A stretch of DNA of 64,000 nt from Linanthus parryae (Eukaryota > Streptophyta > Magnoliopsida > Ericales > Polemoniaceae), in assembly GCA_023055425.1 (NCBI GenBank), contig JALGPY010000006.1, forward strand, positions 76,878,435 to 76,942,434. Direction: 5' to 3'. Of the stretch, positions 50,308 to 61,902 are shown piece after piece (within the stretch, counting starts at the first letter, position 1; the number at the start of each line of letters is the position of its first letter). Under the pieces are notes generated by a model. It was not told the DNA's origin, made no database searches, and was given only the letters and a program-made list of their open reading frames with translations. Both the position numbers and the translations under genes were made by a program.

Positions 50308-53300
50308 CGTCCCCGCAAGATGGAGGGTCGGGACGAGACTCCAATCTTGTCACATAGAGACAGAAATAGAGACCTGGATAAGGTTTTTTCAGGCAGTCAG
50401 CGAGCTGATCAGCAGACGACACTGAGGAGACACGCAACACTCCTGAGTGAACTTGCTCACAAACGAAGTAGAAGTCAAGAGCAATATGCTTCATGCACGA
50501 GTGGAAAACTGGGTTCGACCAGAGATAAGTAGCGCCCACATTATCATAATAAATGACCGAAGGTCCTGTAAGTGTGATGCCCAACTCGGAAAGAAGGGAC
50601 TGCAGCCAACGAAGTTCCGCAGAAGCTGATGCCACGGCTCGATATTCAGCTTCCGTCGAGGAGCGGGAAACAGACTGTTGCTTCTTGGAACTCCAAGAGA
50701 TGGGGGATCCACCAAGATAAACAATGTAGCCAGAAGTGGACGTCAAATCATCACGATTACCAGCCCGATCGGCATCAGAGAAAGCATAAAGAGAGCAGGG
50801 ACTACGGCGGATGAGAATACCAAGATCCAGTGTTCCACGAAGATACCGCATGACGCGTTTGACCGCATCCCAGTGGAGTGTGGTCGGACGATGCATAAAC
50901 TGAGACAGCTTATTGACTGCAAAACCAATGTCGGGACGAGTCAAGGACAAGTACTGAAGACTGCCGACTGCCATTCTGAATTCCTTAGCGTCAGAAAGTG
51001 TCGTTCCTTGAAAGAGAGACAAGAGAACCGACGGATCCAATGGTGTTTGAACCGAATTCGCTTCAGCCATACCAAACCGCTGCAGTAAGTCTGAAATATA
51101 CTTCCTTTGAGAGAGAAGAAGACCATCGCGGTGCGGAAGAACCTCAACACCCAGAAAATAAGACAAGTTCCCAAGGTCCTTCAGGGAGAACCTGAGAGAT
51201 AATAAATCAATGAACCGCTGCACCGCTGACAAATTAGAGCCTGTGATAACAATGTCATCAACATATACAAGTAAGTAGATAGTTACTGTCCCATGTCGGA
51301 GAATAAACAGAGAGGTATCAGCCCTGGAGTTCCTGAACCCTTGACGAAGAAGAAAGGAACGGAGTTCCTCATACCACGCACGCGGAGCCTGTTTAAGGCC
51401 ATAGATAGCCTTCCGTAAACGACACACATAATCCCTCCTATCAGAATCAACAAATCCCGGCGGCTGGGACATAAACACATGCTCATGAAGTTTGCCCTGC
51501 AAGAAGGCATTGTTAACATCAAGTTGCCTAACTGGCCACTGGCGACTAACAGCCAGAGTAAGAACCAAGCGGATGGTAGAGGATTTGACCACGGGACTAA
51601 ACGTTTCATGATAATCAATTCCTGATCGCTGGTGGAAACCTTTGGCCACTAGGCGCGCTTTACAGCGCTCGACAGATCCATCCGGAAGATACTTAGTGCG
51701 AAAGACCCATTTACACCCAACCAAATTTTGAGAAGGAGATGGGGGCACAAGTTCCCATGTATTACTACGTACTAGGGCATCAAATTCTGCAGCCATAGCG
51801 GACCGCCAAATAGGATCACGCATGGCCTGAGTTGCAGTGACGGGCTCAGGATCAGGAGCAGCAAGGTTAGTCCTAGCAGTGAGACCCATTTTGGACTTGG
51901 TAGGCAAGGTGCCATCCTTAGATCGGGTTACCATGGGATGGGAAGGCTGAACCGGAGCAGGATGGGACGAAATCGGGGTGTCAGTGGTAACTCGAGGGCG
52001 ACGGGTATAGTGAAGGCCATGAAACTTGTTGGGCTGAGGTGCTGGTGGTATTGCATTTGGAGAGGGGAGTAAGGGGGGTAACGAGGTGGGTAACGTAGAG
52101 ACGATTAGTGGGAATATGAAGACACATGTACGCGCTCTGAGTGAGAGAGTACCCAACAAACACACAAGGAAGAGACTTTTCATCGAGCTTATGGGACGCA
52201 TATGGGCGAAGCCATGGATAGCAGAGGCATCCAAACACTCGAAGTTTGGAGTAGTTTGGTTGCTGCTAGAAGATAACGTCATACGGAGATTTTATGTGAA
52301 GATCACGACTGGGTAATCGGTTGATGAGATAGACTGCGGTTTTGAACGCATACACCATGTAAGAAGTGGGCATGGAAGCGTGATGAAGCAGAGCGAGCCC
52401 GGTTTCAACAATGTGACGATGACGCCTTTCGGCATAGCCATTATGCTCCGGAGTGTGGGGTGGGGAAGTGAGATGAGTTATGCCAGCTGAGGTGAGGTAG
52501 GATGCCAGGGCAAGGTATTCTCGTCCATTGTCCGTATAGAGCGTGATGATGGGGACGCCGAAGAACTTTTATACAATGGTTCGGAATTTTATTAAAATAT
52601 CATGAACCCGGGACTTCTTAGCCATGGGATAAAGCCATATATATTTAGAAAAATGATCCACAAAGACAACATAATAATTGAAACCATCAATAGAATAAAC
52701 TGGAGACGTCCAGACATCTGAAAATACTACTTCCAGCGGTCGTGATGACCTAATACTGGAGTTACGAAATTGAAGTTTATGAGTTTTAGTTCAATTGCAA
52801 GAATTACAAGAACTAAGATTGCTAGAACTAACAACTGGTAAGGAAAACTGCGACACGAGATGACGGTATATTGGAGCAGCTGGATGACCAAAACGCTGAT
52901 GCCAGGCGGAAAAGGAGGGTCGAGACTCAGAGACAAGTGCCAGCGAGGAGGGAAGAGATGCTGACCACTCATAAACACTGTCTCTAAGAAGGCCTGTTAG
53001 AAGGGGCGCCCCCGTACTGTAATCCTTTAAGATAAAACCAGTGGGAGAAAATTCAACAATGAGATTATTAAAGGTACACAATTGGGAGACAGATATGAGA
53101 TTTCGTTTGATAGAGGGAACACATAAGACATTAGATAAAGAAAAGGAATGAGTGGACGAGTGTACAGTTGTCGAACCAGTATGGGTGATGGGAAGCCATG
53201 TACCATCGCCAATCATAACATCATCGTTCTGCAGGTGCGGCTGGTGGAGAGAGAGGTTGCCAATGTCGGGAGTGATGTGATGCGTGGCTCCTATGTCTAG

Positions 53301-54492
53301 TAGCCATGTCGGTGTAGGGGACAATCCTTGTGGCGCAGCAGCGACATGGGCACGGGGGGTCCAAGAGCTAAGTGACTGTGAAGGAGCTTGTGGCTGATAT
53401 GTTCGGTTGTACTGACTACCAGATTGCTGCTGAAACATCCATGCATACTGGGGGCACTGCTTGAAACGATGGCCTGAGTGCCACAGCCTTAGCGAAATCC
53501 CAAAAACGGGCGGGCAGGGGGTCGGTTACTGTTGGGAGTGTATAACCCAGGTGGCGACGGCCTGGTATTGGGGACATGTGCAAGTCCAACCGGTGATGAT
53601 GGTTGCCATGACGGAAACCCTGGAGGGCCAGGAGCTTGTGGCTGAGGGCGGCCACAACCGCGACCTTTGCCAGATGGACCGACAGTGACATGATACGGGA
53701 GGGGAGGCGGCAGTTTGCAGTTGTTCTTTGTTGAGGGTGAGTTCGGCAAAAGTCAGCTTCTCATAAAGCTCATATAGCTAATGTTTGTATCCCTTGCTTG
53801 GATGGCTTTGACCAGCGGTGTATAGCTTTCGTTGAGATCGTCCAGTATTCGGTCAGTGAGATCACACGCGTCCATTGATTTGCCCAGAATAGCTAACTCA
53901 TCAGCCTTTTGTTTCAAAAATTTAAGGAACTCGGAGATGGACCGATTGCCCGGCAATGGCCGTTTGAGATGTTCCTTAACATGATTGATGTGGCTCCTGG
54001 AAGGTTTGGCGTAGATGTTGTGGAGGGTTTTCCAGATATCCGCTGACGTTTGAGCCCGGAAACGTGAGCCTGGGAAGTTGGAGAGAGGGTTGTAATGAGA
54101 TAGGCAAAGATAAATTGATCCTGTTGATACCAGGTTTGGTACTCAGGATTGAAGGTTTCAGTTTCCTCGTGAGAGGAGGCCTCAGTACTGGAGTCGACTT
54201 CGACGTTTGACTGGTCGGCGGGCGCTTGGACAGGAGCTTTTTCCTGAGCAGATGTAGGCGTAGCCGCGGTTTGCCCCGCCAGGACAGATGTCTCAAGGTA
54301 GGGAGACATTGGTGGGTGTGTTCCTTCGACGAAGCCGATGAGGCCATGTCCGCGCAGCACTGCTTGAACGTGCAGCTTCCAGGGTGCAAAGTTGGTTGCC
54401 TGAAGTTTGATCGTGGCGCTCGTTGCAGAGATTGCCACAAGCGGCCGAGAGGGATTGTTTGGATTGGTAAGATAACTGGTGGTGCTCGCCAT
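50285..54492 (-). pseudogene. gag-pol of the Ale-like copia element (multiple lesions)
   Basis: Gag starts at ATG 54492 (MASTTSYLTNP) with the usual TNFAPWKLHVQAVLRGHGL core. A frameshift near 54070-53950 leads to the DELAILGKSMD … LVKAIQARD part ending at 53753, then a degenerate zinc knuckle near 53500-53460. Protease (53438-52791) has WLLDIGATHH, so the catalytic DSG is DIG. The pre-integrase HRFGHP/CNSCN motif is followed by a stop at 52791. Integrase (about 52790-52080) shows TDNGREY and HTPEHNGYAERRH but has internal stops and a frameshift near 52090. Reverse transcriptase and RNase H are open from about 52080 to 50285: LDVNNAFLQGK, YVDD, then SSTEAEYRAVA and the terminal YYDN region. 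Confidence 0.8.
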
Positions 54493-54616
54493 TCTTGTGG
54501 GATAGAGAGGAAGATCTGGAAAAAAAATGAGAAGAATAAGGTGTTTTGGATCGTTCAACGCCGATCGGTGTTGATACCGTCGACTGCGCCTTGGCTGGCG
54601 CACTACTCTGATACCA

Positions 54617-54752
54617 TATAGAATGTAAATTAGGGTTAAGATAATGATCTATTATTCATGTAATCAGCCACACATATATATAGATAAATGGAGGACTAAT
54701 GTGTAATAAACTATTATGACAAAATAACCCTATCTAAACCTAGCCGTCCACA
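54617..54752 (-). repeat. 5' LTR of the Ale-like copia element
   Basis: 136 bp partner of 50172-50307, directly beside the primer site. Confidence 0.75.
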
Positions 54753-55416
54753 CCTACCAAGTCAAATATGGTTTCCTTGGGGGCTGAAGAGCAGAAGTGT
54801 TGTATTTGTGACAGTGATATGGAAACCCCTATGAATCTTTATTTTCATTGTCATCTGGCTAGAGGTATGTGGTTTCAGATTGCAGGCATCAAAACTAGTA
54901 GCTGGGAGAATCTAGATCTAAGCTCTTGGTGGCTCTACTGGATTGATATATGTTCCAAAAACAATGTTCACCTCTTGATTCTGGCTGGGGTTATTTTTAA
55001 AAGATTTTGGTTGTTGAAAAATAGAATTCTTTTCAAGTGAGAGAAGGTGTGCATTCCAAGACTTGTTGAGGACATTTCAAGAAATTGGCAAGACCACACC
55101 TACTGCTTTCTTGCAGACAAGGTGCCTACCCCTCCCAAACTGACTTCTGCGTGGATGCCTCCCCAAAGAAATAGACTCAAAGCAAATTGTGATGCAGGTG
55201 TTGCTAATAATCTCAGCTCACGAGCTAGCTAGTGTTGTTAATTGTTGTTAGGAATCACTTGGTAATATCCTACAAGGTACTGCTGTCTTTTTCTCTGATC
55301 ACGATGTAGATAACTGTGAATTCTCAACCCTGGAGCTTCCTATAAAAATTGCAAAGAATGCTAACTGTGAGAACATCACTTTTGAAGCTGATGCAAAACA
55401 GGTGTTGGACTGTTTT
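54753..55416 (+). pseudogene. L1-type LINE 3' fragment, part 1 (zinc-binding and RNase H domains)
   Basis: Plus-strand coding traces: 54768-55040 contains CCICDSDMETPMNLYFHCHL…MW, the zinc-binding reverse-transcriptase-associated domain (zf-RVT) of plant LINEs. Next comes LKANCDAGV, start of the RNase H-like domain, and then FEADAKQVLDCF up to 55416. Stops and frame changes (for example TGA 55038-55040) disable it. The copia element at 55417 splits the RNase H domain; it resumes at 60339 in frame (…DCF | DMVLRS…). Confidence 0.7.
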
Positions 55417-55752
55417 TGTTATGTCAAACCACCTCACGAACGAAGAACGAATAAAAGAAGAACACGATTATTTTACGTGGTTCGCTAGCAAAATATTTGC
55501 TAACTACCTCCACGGCGGAAAAGCACTCTTTATTCACTTAAGAGGAACAATTACAATGTTTTGCATACCTAATAATGTGACTACTAGGTTCTTTATATAG
55601 TGCTAGGAAATCCCTAAAGTTTCCAAATCCGATTTGGAAACAACTTGTTTCCTAACTAATCCCCCATCGCCTTTGACTTCCAATGTTTCCTAATCAAAGT
55701 TGGAAACAAAGAGTTTGGCAGCCTTTGACCAATTCAAGGCACGAACTCAACA
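55417..55752 (-). repeat. 3' LTR of the Tork-like copia element
   Basis: 336 bp. On the minus strand it is preceded by the internal 3' end; a TATATAAAG box is visible on the minus strand at about 55591-55599, a likely promoter. Confidence 0.8.
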
Positions 55753-55896
55753 AATCTCCACCTTGACTTGAATTGTCTCGTCAATAGCAGCTGCTCCTCT
55801 TCTCGTAAATAAAGCTACGTCTTCTCCGCTCCCAATTGTCTCTCGTCACAGAGACTCACTGGACCCCCACCGGGTCCGACATGGCCCCTAAGGGCC

Positions 55897-58800
55897 TCAC
55901 TGGCTCAAGATGTTGAGCAATTCCAGACAATGCTGGAACTTGCTCTCCGGAACCAGCCTGGTGAACATATCCGCGGGGTTGTCAGCAGTCCCCACCTTCA
56001 TCACCTTGATCCTGCTCTCGTTTCTCAGAAAATGATACCTGACGTCGATATGCTTGGTCCTTTCATGATGAACCTGGTCCTTAGTCAAGCAAATCGCACT
56101 CAAGCTATCACAGTAGACTATCGCCTGATCTTGAAGTAGCCCTAGATCATTGACCATTCCCTTAAGCCAAATTGCCTCCTTTGCTGCTTCCGTTAGAGCC
56201 ATATACTCCGCCTCCGTGGTGGACAAAGTCACCGTCGGCTGTAGCGTCGCTTTCCAACTCACAACAGATGCTCCCAGAGAAAATACGTAGCATGTCATTG
56301 ATCTTCTACTGTCGATATCCCCTGCATAGTCCGCATCCGAGAAACCAGCTACCAAGATGTTTTCACGTGATCCATAGCATAGGCCAATGTCTGACGTACC
56401 CTTAAGGTACCTGAATATCCGCTTCACCGCCTGCCAATGGTCCCTACCCGGATGAGCCATAAAACGACTAACCACACTAACAGCGAATGCTATGTCCGGT
56501 CGAGTGCAGACCATATCATACATGAGACTTCCAACTGCGCTAGCATATGGAACCTTGGACATGTACTCCTTCTCCTCCTCAGTCTGAACGGTGTACATTC
56601 CTAGTTTGCTGTTAGTTGCCATAGGAGTATCTATAGCTTTAGCTGATAACATCCCGAATCTTGCCAAGATCTTCTTGATGTATCCCTGCTGTGATAAGAA
56701 AAGCTTCTTCTTCTTCCTATCTCTATAGATATCAACTCCCAATATCTTTCGAGCAGCTCCCACAACCTTCATCTCAAATTCCGCGCTAAGGGACCTCTCC
56801 AGTTCTCTGATGTCCTTGATATCCCGAGTTGCAATCAGAATATCATCCACATACAGAACTAGGTAAATACGTGATCCACCATGCAACTCTTTGTGGTACA
56901 CGCAGCAATCATACTCGCACTTGTGGTAACAAATCTTCAACATGAAGTTGTCAAACCTCTTGTACCATTGCCTCGGTGACTGCGTAAGTCCGTAGAGAGA
57001 TCTCTTCAGCTTGCACACGTGGTTCTCTCTTCCGGGAACTTGGAACCCCTCCGGTTGGCTCATGTATATTTCCTCCTCCAACTCTCCGTGCAGGAAAGCT
57101 GTCTTGACATCCAATTGCTCAAGTTCTAGGTCGTGGTGTGCCACTAAAGCTAGTAACACCCGGATAGAAGTATGTCTGACCACCGGTGAGAAGATCTCGT
57201 TGTAGTCAACTCCCTCTTTCTGACTGAACCCTCTTGCAACTAGCCTTGCCTTATACTTGACGCCCTCTCCAGATGTAGTTCCTTACTTTCTTCTGAAAAC
57301 CCACTTGCAGCTGACTATCTTCCTTCCCGCTGGCAACTTAACAAGCTCCCAAGTCGAGTTCTTGCTAAGAGACTCCATCTCTTCTCCCATCGCGGCAATC
57401 CACTGTGCTGACTCAGAACTAGATATAGCGGCCTTGTAGGAGGATGGCTCGTCCTCTACCTCTTCCGCTACATGTAATGTATATCCCACCATACCAACAT
57501 CTCTGTATCTCGCCGCAGGCTTTATGACTCTCCTCGGTCTTCCTTCAGCAATACTTTGATGAACCGGTTCCTCTGGTGTAGACGCATCCTCACTATCAGA
57601 CTCTTCTGCTTCTTCCTCTTCTGCTTCTGGCGGTGGTGTAGGGATTTCGGAATCCTTAGGATCAGTAGGATCCGACTCTCCCTCCACCTTCTTCTTTGCA
57701 CCTCTAATCTCCACCTCCACGGAGTTCTTCAACATATGAGTCTCATCAAAGACTACACTTCTGCAAAGTATAATCTTGTTGTCTGCCCATATCTTGTATC
57801 CCTTCACACCTGTTCCGAAACCCATGAATACTCCCTTCTTAGCTCTTGGTTCTAGTTTGCCATAATCAACGTGATAGTAGGCAACACAACCAAAAAATCT
57901 CAAATCCGAGTAATCCACTGCATTACCGGACCAGATTTCCATAGGAATATTGCATCCTATACCTGTGTGCGGGCTCCGATTTATGAGATAGCATGCCATG
58001 GAAACTGCCTCTCCCCAGAAACCTCTAGAAAGACCTGGATTCGAAAGCATGCACCTTGCTTTCGCTAAAAGTGTCTGATTCATTCTCTCGGCTACACCGT
58101 TCTGCTGCGGTGTGTGCCGAACGGTGCGATGGCGTGCTATTCCCTGATCCTTGCAGAATTCATCAAACTCTGATGAACAGAACTCTAAGCCGTTGTCCGT
58201 GCGCAGCCTCTTCACCTTCTTTCCCACCTGATTCTCTACTAGTGACTTCCACTCCTTGAATCTTGCGAAGGCTTCACTCTTGTGCTTCATCACGAATATC
58301 CAAGTAATCCTGGAGTAATCGTCTATGATGCTCAGAAAATACCTATACCCGCCAATCGCCTCGACTCGAGATGGACCCCAGCAATCCGAATGGATATAAT
58401 CAAGAGTACCTTTCATTCTATGAACCGCCTTAGGGAACTTGCTACGCTGTAGCTTCCCATAAACGCAGTGCTCACAAAACCCTAGGCTCTTGGGCGCATG
58501 CCCGATGAGATATCCCTTCTTGTGAATTTTCTGCATTCCACGTTCACTCATATGACCGAGCCTCATATGCCACAGCTTAGTTAGATCAGCTTCCTTAATC
58601 TCGGCTGAGACAACTCCAGCAGAACCTGTGATCGTCAAACCTTTCAACATGTATAAAGTCCCATTCTTGACTCCCCTGAGAATCACCTTAGAACCCTTGC
58701 AGACTTGTAGATCTCCACCTTCACCTTTGAAACTGTATCCCTTGCTGTCGAGTAGACTCAATGAGATCAGATTCTTCTTAATAAGTGGTACATGTCTGAC

Positions 58801-59847
58801 CTGCTCCAAGGTACATAACTTCCCTTCATTCGTCTTCAATCTAACTGAGCCGCTCCCAATCACCTTACAGATGGCTCCGTTTGCCATGTAGACAGACCCT
58901 CCATCCGTTTGGTCGTACGTCGAGAATAGCTCCTTGTTAGAGAAAATATGATAGGAAGCTCCGGAATCAAGGACCCACGCATCTTGAGAGTGCGTGACAA
59001 CATCCGCCATTAGAACGTAATCATCCTCAGACGAGTTACCTTGTTCTGCTACGGCTGCGGATCCATTCTGCCCCTGTTGACCTCGTTTCGGGCAATCTCT
59101 CTTCCAGTGCCCATTTTCCATGCAAAAGGCGCATACATCCTTGGGTAACTTAGAACCTGAGAACTGCTTTTTCTTGTTCTTCTTACCCTTCTTGCTTCCC
59201 CCCGTTGCCATCAGTCCGGAAGCATGGTCCTCTGTACTTGTGCCTGCACCCTTATGGCACAGTTCCCTAGCATGGAGCGCCGATCTCACCTCCTCTAGGG
59301 ATAAGTCGTCCTTGTTCACAATGAACGACTGCACGAAGTTCTCATATGATGGAGGTAACGAGATCAATAACAAAAGTGCAGCATCCTCATCCTCCACCTT
59401 CTCGCCAATATTACGCAAATCTAACAGAATTGTGTTCAATTGGTCAAGATGGTCCTTGAGAGTCGTACCTTCGAGCATCCGGAGGGTGAAGAGCCTTTTC
59501 TTTAGCATCAACTTGCTAGTGAGACTCTTCGTCATGTAGAGACTCTCCAACTTGAGCCAGAGCTTCGCTGCTTCCTTCTGATCTGCAATCTCGATGATCA
59601 CGTCATCCGATAAGCACAGCATAATCGTTGCGTGTGCCTTCTCTTCCATCGCCTTGAACTCTGCTGATGCAACATTCATGCCTCCCTTGTCCGCGGTCAA
59701 AGTTGCCCACAAGCCTTGCGATTTGAGCAAAGCCTCCATCTTTATCTTCCACAGACTGAAGTTGTTCCCTCCTGTGAACCTGTCGATCTTCAACATCGAT
59801 CCGGACATCGTTCTTGGTGGATCTTGAACCCTAGTCGCGTGCTCCAC
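55897..59847 (-). pseudogene. gag-pol polyprotein of the Tork-like copia element (single in-frame TAA)
   Basis: One frame runs from ATG 59847 to the stop at 55897 (1317 codons), broken only by TAA at 57283-57285, near residue 855 at the start of reverse transcriptase (after SCKWVFRRK). Domains: Gag about 20-200; CCHC zinc knuckle C239-C242-H247-C252; protease D294-S-G; integrase HHCC (H427, H432, C458, C461) and DDE triad D488, D551, E587 with 35-residue spacing. After the stop come reverse transcriptase (LDVKTAFLHG, YVDDILIA) and RNase H (DADYAGD, STTEAEYMAL, ERTKHIDVRYHFLR). All catalytic residues I looked for are present. Protein made from the 5' part would lack reverse transcriptase, so the copy is defective on its own unless the stop is bypassed or is a sequencing error. 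Confidence 0.9.
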
Positions 59848-59939
59848 CTAGATCACAAAACCCTAGCTTTGATTTCATCAAGTTTTGAAACCCTAGCTTT
59901 GCTCCGCCTTGATCTTGATCTTGAAACACAGCCAAACCC

Positions 59940-60001
59940 GAGCTCTGATACCAGTTTGTTGTAACAGAACTCCTGTTTCAGAGCTCTGATACCAGTTTGT
60001 T
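59940..60001 (-). other. Duplicated primer-binding site of the Tork-like element
   Basis: A 21-base unit ending (minus) in TGGTATCAGAGCTC occurs at 59981-60001 beside the 5' LTR and again at 59940-59960, offset by 41 bp. The spacer GTAACAGAACTCCTGTTTCA is partly self-complementary. The outer copy is in the normal primer position. Confidence 0.7.
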
Positions 60002-60333
60002 ATGTCAAACCACCTCACGAACGAAGAACGAATAAAAGAAGAACACGAGTATTTTACGTGGTTCGCTAGCAAAATATTTACTAACTACCTCCACGGCGGA
60101 AAAGCACTCTTTATTCACTTAAGAGGAACAATTACAATGTTTTGCATACCTAATAATGTGACTACTAGGTTCTTTATATAGTGCTAGGAAATCCCTAAAG
60201 TTTCCAAATCCGATTTGGAAACAACTTGTTTCCTAACTAATCCTCCACCGCCTTTGACTTCAAATGTTTCCTAATCAAAGTTGGAAACAAAGAGTTTGGC
60301 AGCCTTTGACCAATTCAAGGCACCAACTCAACA
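59998..60333 (-). repeat. 5' LTR of the Tork-like copia element
   Basis: 336 bp, same length as the 3' LTR, six differences by eye, TG…CA termini intact. Confidence 0.85.
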
Positions 60334-60338
60334 ATTTT

Positions 60339-60600
60339 GATATGGTGCTGAGGTCTAAACCCACCTTGTGGAAATGGCAGAATAGAATTGAAGCGTGTGT
60401 GGAACCATCTGAGTCCATGGTTGTGTTTGTTGATAGAGAGGCTAATGTTATGGCTCATAGTATTATTTCTCAGAGTATAAGTTTTGTGGAGAATCCCGTT
60501 GTTATATTTATTACAAGTTGTATAGACTCTCTTTGGGACTAGTCACCTCTCTTTCTGCTAATATATTGACCCTTTCATTAAAAACAATAAGACATCACAT
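60339..60600 (+). pseudogene. L1-type LINE 3' fragment, part 2 (end of RNase H domain)
   Basis: DMVLRSKPTLWKWQNRIEAC … VVFVDREANVMAHSI is the C-terminal part of the plant LINE RNase H-like domain, including the conserved R-x-A-N-x-x-A-H motif. It ends with a stop at about 60540 and a short 3' tail. It joins part 1 in frame when the copia element and one target duplication are disregarded. Confidence 0.7.
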
Positions 60601-61257
60601 AAGGTATTACAGTGATTTTAGCGCATATCCTATATTACCTAAACATAGTACTTCATATCCAGCATCATATCATGCATCCGACAGTACCCACAGACAACCA
60701 GCGTATTTTATCAGGTTTTATCGGCCAAAAAACTTTCATATCCTTGCTCACGTCCCATCATAAGCCTTATTTCTGCATATCATATTCTCTACCCAAACGA
60801 GGCCTCAATATATTAACCTTGCAATCTAACGTATTTTCGTATGACGTTTGCCATATGAAATCATATTTCCCAACATATGTTTTCATGTCCTAGTGTTAAT
60901 ATGTATTTTCATTGTTTAGAGTTAGTCTAAAGCGGATTTTCTAACATGCACTTACATAAGCATCTCAATTATTTTCTAATTTGATCATCTCAACAACATG
61001 ACACACCACTATATTAAATATTTTTTAAGTGATTGGTAAATGTAGTTAATATGACAAGTTGGGATGTTTACATAGGGACACTAACACATAGCATTTTCTT
61101 TTCTAAATATGTCTTTAAGGTTCCTACATCAGCTTAAACTGAAAGCTGTTGTGGTTTTGGAAATGTATCGAGTATAAACATGTCAATTACCCAAATGAAC
61201 TTGACATATTTATCAAATAACGCAAAATCAAAATACACGAGAGGTTGGAATATTAAC
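60601..61257. other. Remaining 5' part of the BAHD intron
   Basis: AT-rich, no gene or element recognised. The splice donor AG|GTTAAT lies at its right end (61257). Confidence 0.5.
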
Positions 61258-61902
61258 CTTGTCACAGTGTAAGAATCCGGTTTGAGATCGAAATTCGGTG
61301 GTTTGATTGGAAGAGGATGTTGTGCCGGGAACCGAGATGGGGCTGTGAGATCTGGAACTACCGGATCGGGGTGGCCATAATTGATTCTAGCCCACGCCTC
61401 AGCAAATGTGAAAGCTGTATTTGCATCCCCAATCTTATGGGAAAAAAGATAAGCAGAGAGACACTCCACCACACCGGAAAAATGTGGCTTGGACAATAAA
61501 CAGCAGTGCCAAGTCAAATCCATTGTCGACTTGCCCAGTTGGAATCAGAAGATTTAGTTCTTCAAGCTTTGGTTGATATAATAAGGTTGACATAGAAACA
61601 TTGGCATGAGCTTCTACATAAGGGACACCCGCATCGTTACAGTTGACCATAGACATGTCTTCGCTCAACCTACCAGCAAACGGGTAGAAGCGAGTTAAGG
61701 TTTCTGAAAGAGAATCTTTCAATTGTTGTGAACTTGCAGCAATGTTTCGGCCACCGGTTGAGGGTGTTCCATAGAAAAAAAGCACTGACATGTAAACGTG
61801 GGTATTAAACTGGTCGATGAGGGATAGCTTGAAGATACGAAGATGAGAAGGAGTTGAGGAAGATGGCTTGATGGTTTCTTTGTGAAGTGTTGAAACTTCC
61901 AT
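61258..61902 (-). pseudogene. BAHD acyltransferase, exon 1 (N-terminal half) with a 1-nt frameshift
   Basis: ATG at 61902 (MEVSTLHKETIKPSSSTP). Typical N-terminal BAHD features follow: LSLIDQF, LKDSLSETLTRFYPFAGRL, VPYVEAHA, and VQATFFRCGGV before the active site. The frame then breaks in a run of six T (61442-61447, A in plus view); with five the coding would pass into SHKIGD, the HxxxD catalytic motif. Coding then continues through FTFAEAWARI and PNFDLKPDSYTVTR to the donor at 61258. Adding exon 2 would give about 453 residues, normal for the family. The rest of the gene is intact, so the lesion is either a very recent inactivation or a homopolymer error. Vinorine-synthase-like; substrate not inferable. 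Confidence 0.75.

Larger units (their letters stand above)
50172..54752 (-). mobile_element. Full-length copia element (Ale/Retrofit-like), minus strand
   Basis: 4581 bp, flanked by the exact duplication CCTAC (50167-50171 and 54753-54757). LTRs are 136 bp: 50172-50307 (3') and 54617-54752 (5'). They start TGTGGACGGC on the minus strand and end …TACATTCTATA next to the primer site TGGTATCAGAG (54606-54616), so the inner LTR end lacks the usual CA. By eye the LTRs differ at about 10 of 136 positions, so this insertion is older than the neighbouring copia element. Confidence 0.8.
55417..60333 (-). mobile_element. Full-length copia element (Tork-like), minus strand, young
   Basis: 4917 bp with 336-bp LTRs 55417-55752 (3') and 59998-60333 (5'), both TGTTATGTC … ACTCAACA in plus view. 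The LTRs differ at six positions by my alignment (about 1.8%). The flanks GTTTT (55412-55416) and ATTTT (60334-60338) are a one-mismatch target duplication inside a LINE RNase H sequence. The primer site TGGTATCAGAGCTC lies at 59981-59994. The single polyprotein frame has just one in-frame stop. Lineage is tentative. Confidence 0.85.
48603..61257 (-). other. Giant intron (12,655 bp) of the BAHD gene
   Basis: Donor ACAAG|GTTAAT at 61257 and acceptor CTCAG at 48603 fit GT…AG splicing and a phase-2 junction that restores T-R-F-V-F, a normal BAHD sequence. The intron contains two complete copia elements, LINE fragments and a foldback element. Without the two copia elements it would be about 3.2 kb. 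All copia coding sequence runs on the same strand as the gene. Confidence 0.75.
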
